Shown here one piece after another: positions 31,761 through 35,385 of a stretch of DNA of 35,385 nt; position 1 is the first letter of the stretch, and each line of letters opens with the position of its first letter. This stretch comes from Rubrolithibacter sp043763625 (GTDB taxonomy: Bacteria; Bacteroidota; Bacteroidia; Sphingobacteriales; Sphingobacteriaceae), in contig JAYULL010000130.1 in assembly GCA_043763625.1 (NCBI GenBank), positions 1 through 35,385 of the forward strand, written 5' to 3'. The notes under the pieces are model-generated. The model made no database searches and had not been told where the DNA came from. It saw only the letters and a list, made by a program, of their open reading frames with translations. The position numbers and the translations under genes are program-made.

Positions 31761-33203
31761 TTAAACAGTTTTCTTAAACACCAGATCTATTTTTCCCGGC
31801 AAGAAGGCTACTTCGGCACCCGTCCTTAGTGGGATGGCTAAAAGTTGTACATTGATCTCTTTTTTTATCAATTTAGGATTTTGACTAGTTAGAACCCTGC
31901 GAATAGTTTGAGTAGCATCAAGCACAAATTTGAGTTTTTGATTATGAGAAGAATGATCCATGCCGGCCATCCCTTTCATATCACTCGATGCTAAATGAAT
32001 TGATCCGAAAAAGGTAAAACTACCAACATAATGAGGGTCGGTGATTGGAGTTTTTTCGCTTAAATTCGGAGCGTTTATAAAAACCCTAACGAAAAAGTCC
32101 TCGTTCTGAGGAGGCTGGATATTACTGATTACGACAGATACTTTGCTCAGTGCTTGCTCAGGTTTGCCTCCCAGAGCTATAGGCGAAAGGTTTGAATTTA
32201 ATACCGGTCCAGCCTGTATTGCGAAGCTCGAAGCCTGGTTCTTTTTCATCACCTTAGTGTTTGTTGTAGAAAAACTTAACGCAGAGGTTCGAGCGATAAC
32301 AGGAGCACCGGAACTTGTAATAGCTGTAGAATCTGTAGGTGGAGGTGGGGGAGGTGGAGGTGGTGGGGCTTGAGTGTCATACCGATACCCAAGAGCCTCG
32401 GTGCTGTACATGTCTCCAACTTGAACTGTAACTAAACTGCCGTTTATGTTGTAGAAGTTATTCGTAAATGGAAAGCTCTTGTAGGCCGGGTCATCCGGAT
32501 TGGAACGTCCGCCCTCGATCCACTGTGTCCAAATCCGGTCAACATTAGCATGGTGCATCCAGAAAATTGCATCTCGCGGCGAATTCATAGTACTCATATC
32601 TCCACTTATCCAGCGATGGATATAGTTGTGCGGACTTGCCTCGAACAGACCTGATCCTGCTTTATCTCTCTGTCCGACGGATCTTAAGCTTCCGAATTCT
32701 TCATAGGAGTTCAAGCTTAATATGTTCGACATAACGGTAGGTCCCACAAACTCGCTGCTGGCGGTAGCGCCTGCGAAGACCTTTCGGGTTGTGTTTACCA
32801 GAGGACTTCCCGGCTCGAAAAAGATTGCGGGAATTTGGGGGTTTGTAGTCCAGTCCCAATAAGGTAAACTGAAATTAGGATCACCTGAAGCTTGGCGGCA
32901 TAGGTCTTCGAAATACTTAATAAATGCACGGTGCCACGGGAGGAAGAACCAGTTGCTGTGGGGGCAATTGTTGAAATGTATCTTTGCTTGGGAGGCCCAA
33001 CTTCCAAAGTTAGTAGAAGATCTTTTCTTCATCACTTGTACTGCTTTTTTAAAAGCAACAATATCAGGGTGGCCCGGTTCTAATGTACTGACGTTCTTTC
33101 TGATAAAGGTTGATTGGGTAGCAAAAGAGGGAAGATGTTGGGAAAGTAATAATCCTCCAAGTGCTATAGAACTTTTTGTGATAAAATTTCTTCTCGTTGG
33201 CAT
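31761..33203 (-). CDS. Tyrosinase / polyphenol oxidase, Tat-exported
   Basis: This 480-aa protein has a Tat-type signal (TRRNFITKS, then a hydrophobic stretch to about residue 28). The type-3 copper centre is complete: CuA H76, H82, H91 (KIHFNNCPH, LPWHR) and CuB H192, H196 and H217/H218 (PHNYIHRW, WMHHANVDRIW). C80-x-H82 is the arrangement that forms a Cys-His thioether in fungal-type tyrosinases. After about residue 282 there is a ten-proline linker, then a beta-rich C-terminal domain with an HSSH/Met-rich patch (MKGMAGMDHSSH). The enzyme oxidises phenols or catechols to quinones; Tat export fits copper folding. The linked lipoprotein 4 bp downstream may assist. Confidence 0.93.
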   Translation of the reverse strand: MPTRRNFITKSSIALGGLLLSQHLPSFATQSTFIRKNVSTLEPGHPDIVAFKKAVQVMKKRSSTNFGSWASQAKIHFNNCPHSNWFFLPWHRAFIKYFEDLCRQASGDPNFSLPYWDWTTNPQIPAIFFEPGSPLVNTTRKVFAGATASSEFVGPTVMSNILSLNSYEEFGSLRSVGQRDKAGSGLFEASPHNYIHRWISGDMSTMNSPRDAIFWMHHANVDRIWTQWIEGGRSNPDDPAYKSFPFTNNFYNINGSLVTVQVGDMYSTEALGYRYDTQAPPPPPPPPPPTDSTAITSSGAPVIARTSALSFSTTNTKVMKKNQASSFAIQAGPVLNSNLSPIALGGKPEQALSKVSVVISNIQPPQNEDFFVRVFINAPNLSEKTPITDPHYVGSFTFFGSIHLASSDMKGMAGMDHSSHNQKLKFVLDATQTIRRVLTSQNPKLIKKEINVQLLAIPLRTGAEVAFLPGKIDLVFKKTV

Positions 33204-33636
33204 AGCAATACAATAGTTGACTTAATAATTTAACAGATAAATTTACTTTTAATTTAAACATTTCCAGAGATAAAAATATTTTTTCGTTTCGTATTATTTT
33301 TAACACAGGTCTTTTTCGGGAAGTTAATGTAACAAAATTAAGGGCATTTTCTTAACCGTGTAAAAAATTTCAGTTCTTAATATTAAGCCGATATGAAATG
33401 ATTCAGGCATTTAAATTAAAAAAATTTACCCCCGCAAGACGGTTATTTGTGAAAATAACAGCTTGCATCGAGTGAGTACGCACAAAGAGACCGGGAACCT
33501 TCGCCGTTCTATAATGTATAATTAAAATAGTGAGTAACCTATAGTTGCCTGATAGTGAAGCTTTTTTAATATATTTACTTCTCATTAAATACGCTCAATA
33601 AATATTTAGTGATTTCTTATCACAATTACTTATCTC
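33204..33636. other. Divergent intergenic region, no gene
   Basis: This spacer lies between the tyrosinase and ATP-grasp genes, which are transcribed away from each other. It is AT-rich with no RNA gene recognised. CAAAATTA at 33333-33340 is a minus-strand TAATTTTG, a possible tyrosinase minus-7 element, but it lacks a clear upstream TTG and would imply a leader of about 120 bases. Confidence 0.35.
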
Positions 33637-34644
33637 ATGGAAGAACTCGACCGCTTTTTCAGCTATTTAGCTTTTGCTAGAAGAAGTTTTACTCACTTGC
33701 TCGATGTGAGAAACCTTAGATATTCGCATTTATTGTTCCGTGGTTTTACCCCGGAGAAAGGTCATTATTACGATTTCAAAAAATACGGATATCGGCCTTA
33801 TGTTACGGACATAACCCGCTATCTAAAAACCACCTTTATTAATTATAACAACAGGGATTTAATAAAAGATAAATACGGATGCTATTTGATGCTGAAAGAA
33901 TTTACGGATAAGGTGGTTCCTGTTTACGGCTTAATCGATAACGGGGTCTTGCATCTTTTGAATAAGTATAAAACGACTGCCGATCTTTTTACCGCTGAAA
34001 ATAAGTTTATTTTAAAGCCAAGGATGGGAAGAGGAGGCAAAGGAGTGATACTTGTAACTGTCGAAGGTGGAAAAGTTTTTGTTGATCGGAAACAATGCAA
34101 CAACTTTAGTACTGCTATTAAAAATCTAAAGAACTATATTCTTGTTCCATATGTTCATCCTCATCCCTATTCAAAGAAAATTTTCCCTCATTCCCTAAAT
34201 ACTATTCGCTTTCTTACGGCATTGGTTGATGGTAAAGGAGTTCTTTTAAAGGCAGGTCATCGATTCGGGGCAGATGGACAGACTTGTGTTGATAATGTTG
34301 CTTTTGGGGGTATTTCCGGGTCGATTAATGTGAATACAGGAATTATTGAAGATGCGTTGATGATAGATTCGAAAAACAAGAAAAAAATAAGCGTAAGAGA
34401 TCATCCCGTGACCGGGCAGAACATCTTAGGATTGCAAATTCCCGGATGGCAGCGACTGAAAGAGCAAGTTCTCCAAATTCATGAATCGATACCCTTTATA
34501 ACATATGTAGGATGGGACATTGCATTGACGGAAGAAGATTTTAGAATTATTGAGGCTAATTATGCGTCTGACCTTGACGGCATACAGGCTCACTCCCCAA
34601 TGTTAACAGACGAGCAAAACAAAGCATTTTTCTCAAAACTTTAA
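33637..34644 (+). CDS. Sugar-transfer-associated ATP-grasp family protein
   Basis: This 335-aa protein has an ATP-grasp fold. An N-terminal helical part is followed by KFILKPRMGRGGKGVILV (about 125-142, nucleotide-binding lysine and glycine-rich loop). NTIRFLTALVDGKG, the metal/phosphate region DNVAFGGISGSINVNTG, and the late WDIALTEEDFRIIEANYASD (catalytic Glu/Asn) follow. This set matches the ATPgrasp_ST family (PF14397), often found beside surface-polysaccharide genes, where members may ligate amino or acyl groups onto sugars. No such neighbours exist here. It is soluble and stands alone. Family fairly sure; substrate unknown. Confidence 0.8.
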   Translation: MEELDRFFSYLAFARRSFTHLLDVRNLRYSHLLFRGFTPEKGHYYDFKKYGYRPYVTDITRYLKTTFINYNNRDLIKDKYGCYLMLKEFTDKVVPVYGLIDNGVLHLLNKYKTTADLFTAENKFILKPRMGRGGKGVILVTVEGGKVFVDRKQCNNFSTAIKNLKNYILVPYVHPHPYSKKIFPHSLNTIRFLTALVDGKGVLLKAGHRFGADGQTCVDNVAFGGISGSINVNTGIIEDALMIDSKNKKKISVRDHPVTGQNILGLQIPGWQRLKEQVLQIHESIPFITYVGWDIALTEEDFRIIEANYASDLDGIQAHSPMLTDEQNKAFFSKL

Positions 34645-34927
34645 ATTCTACTATAGAAGAAACTATTACTATTTTTTTGTTTAATCTTCTCAACTTACTA
34701 GATAAAAAAAATGAACAGGTCTTTCTGCGGATAGCTTTGCAAAGGTTGCTTGAAGCCGATATTGGTTTTTCTTTTGCTATTTCAAATGTATGCTGAGTGC
34801 CTTTTTGAAAACGAATGGATAACAGATAGCCGATTACCGGAGAAAACGGAGTAAACATATAAGAAAAAAGAGAACCGTGATAGTTTTCAGGCTTTTTATG
34901 TTCCCTGAGATATCCCCTTAAAAGACA
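34645..34927. other. Intergenic spacer
   Basis: No gene is supported; the 100-codon minus-strand ORF at 34556-34858 mostly shadows the ATP-grasp gene and has no motif. The spacer ends at the terminator hairpin of the tRNA. Confidence 0.3.
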
Positions 34928-34962
34928 AATCCTCCGTAAATTGTTGATTTACAGAGGATTTG
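34928..34962 (-). terminator. Strong hairpin terminator after tRNA-Asp
   Basis: AAATCCTCCGTAAAT (34928-34942) pairs with ATTTACAGAGGATTT (34948-34962) with one mismatch around a 5-base loop. On the minus strand it lies 12-13 bp past the tRNA 3' end and is followed by GTCTTTT, consistent with Rho-independent termination. Confidence 0.75.
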
Positions 34963-34974
34963 ATTTACTTTCAG

Positions 34975-35049
34975 CGGTCCGGACGGGACTCGAACCCGCG
35001 ACCCCATGCGTGACAGGCATGTATTCTAACCAAGCTGAACTACCGGACC
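34975..35049 (-). tRNA. tRNA-Asp (anticodon GTC)
   Basis: On the minus strand the gene begins GGTCCGG and ends CCGGACC (7-bp acceptor stem), with discriminator G, the Asp identity base. The anticodon arm is CATGC-CTGTCAC-GCATG, giving anticodon GTC. The T arm is GCGGG-TTCGAGT-CCCGT. The D arm contains AGCTTGGTTA. CCA is not encoded. It lies 123 bp downstream of prfA on the same strand and is followed by a strong terminator. Confidence 0.97.
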
Positions 35050-35172
35050 GTCTTTCCCTTTTGGGACTGCAAATATAGCGTCTTAAAACTATTTGTCAAT
35101 ATTTAATTTAAAATCAATTGAAGCACGGTTCCGGCGTTTGCACATCTTCACATTAACTAATCTGCACATCAT

Positions 35173-35385
35173 TTAGGCCATTGCCCCGTCTTTCATTTTC
35201 TCTGCATTCTCTGCAAATTGAAGCGCGTCTATAACTTCTTGAATATCACCATCCATAATTGCCGGAAGGTTGTAAAGCGTTAGTCCGATGCGGTGTTCGG
35301 TTACACGGCCCTGCGGATAATTATATGTACGAATTTTCGCCGAACGGTCTCCGGTAGAAACCATCGTTTTCCTTTTTGCGGCAAT
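35173..35385 (-). CDS. prfA: Peptide chain release factor 1, C-terminal end (5' part outside window)
   Basis: The frame is open to the window edge and reads IAAKRKTMVSTGDRSAKIRT, YNYPQGRVTEHRIGLTLYN, then MDGDIQEVIDALQFAENAEK to the stop. This is the conserved end of RF1 domain 3/4, after the GGQ loop, which lies outside the window. GDRSAKIRTYN and PQGRVTxHRIGLTL are diagnostic of class I release factors. RF1 is more likely than RF2 because of the IDALxxAENAEK tail. It releases peptides at UAA and UAG codons. The internal ATG at 35364 is not the start. Confidence 0.95.
   Translation of the reverse strand: MAAKRKTMVSTGDRSAKIRTYNYPQGRVTEHRIGLTLYNLPAIMDGDIQEVIDALQFAENAEKMKDGAMA

Noticed and set aside
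32143..32373. Plus-strand ORF ending in a polyglycine run
   Set aside because: It is the antisense shadow of the tyrosinase polyproline linker.

Overview
The window looks like a Bacteroidota chromosome, probably Chitinophagales/Sphingobacteriales. The evidence is a TonB-dependent receptor with an N-terminal carboxypeptidase-regulatory-like domain, a TonB-C protein, a GntR regulator fused to a periplasmic-binding-protein-like domain, weak Shine-Dalgarno signals, candidate promoters of the TAnnTTTG type, and many short degenerate gene remnants in AT-rich spacers. No sequence search was run; product names come from motifs, family knowledge and context.

Layout. (1) 1-1392: C-terminal part of a hybrid histidine kinase, cut by the window edge. 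(2) 1909-13225: a catabolic island, which I read as a D-apiose/D-apionate utilisation locus. A seven-gene minus-strand operon runs from a Gfo/Idh/MocA dehydrogenase (ApsD-like), through a ribose-type ABC importer (ATPase, permease, lipoprotein binding protein), to a RuBisCO-like protein, a DUF1537 kinase (OiaK-like) and a Rossmann oxidoisomerase (ApnO-like). A GntR regulator diverges from it. It is followed by a decayed C-terminal fragment resembling the DUF4038-associated domain of GH140 apiosidases, and then a secreted clan GH-A glycosidase. Non-coding, remnant-bearing spacers border both sides. (3) 13893-25920: a fatty acid hydroxylase, a divergent TonB receptor/esterase pair, an outer-membrane protein, pepT, a CBM9-like protein, aat, a single-domain response regulator, an SDR, a small DUF1059 protein and a GH43 glycosidase. 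(4) 26097-27564: a coupled acyltransferase and alpha/beta hydrolase. (5) 27565-30844: a TonB-C protein inside a graveyard of remnants. It includes a broken REP-associated (Y1) transposase flanked by 24-bp palindromic inverted ends, and a TolB/adenylate-cyclase-type gene with an internal stop. (6) 30845-35385: two small lipoproteins, a Tat-exported tyrosinase, an ATP-grasp protein, tRNA-Asp with its terminator, and the 3' end of prfA.

How the island would work (inference from the published apiose pathway). A secreted glycosidase frees apiose from plant wall material and the ABC system imports it. ApsD oxidises it to apionolactone, which is hydrolysed to apionate. ApnO rearranges apionate to 3-oxo-isoapionate and OiaK phosphorylates it. 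The RuBisCO-like protein then decarboxylates or cleaves the phosphate. No lactonase gene is recognisable. The most interesting items are the RuBisCO-like protein with an almost complete RuBisCO active site, the ABC-fed apiose pathway in a phylum that usually imports sugars by other routes, and the apiosidase-like remnant tying the locus to apiose-bearing glycans.
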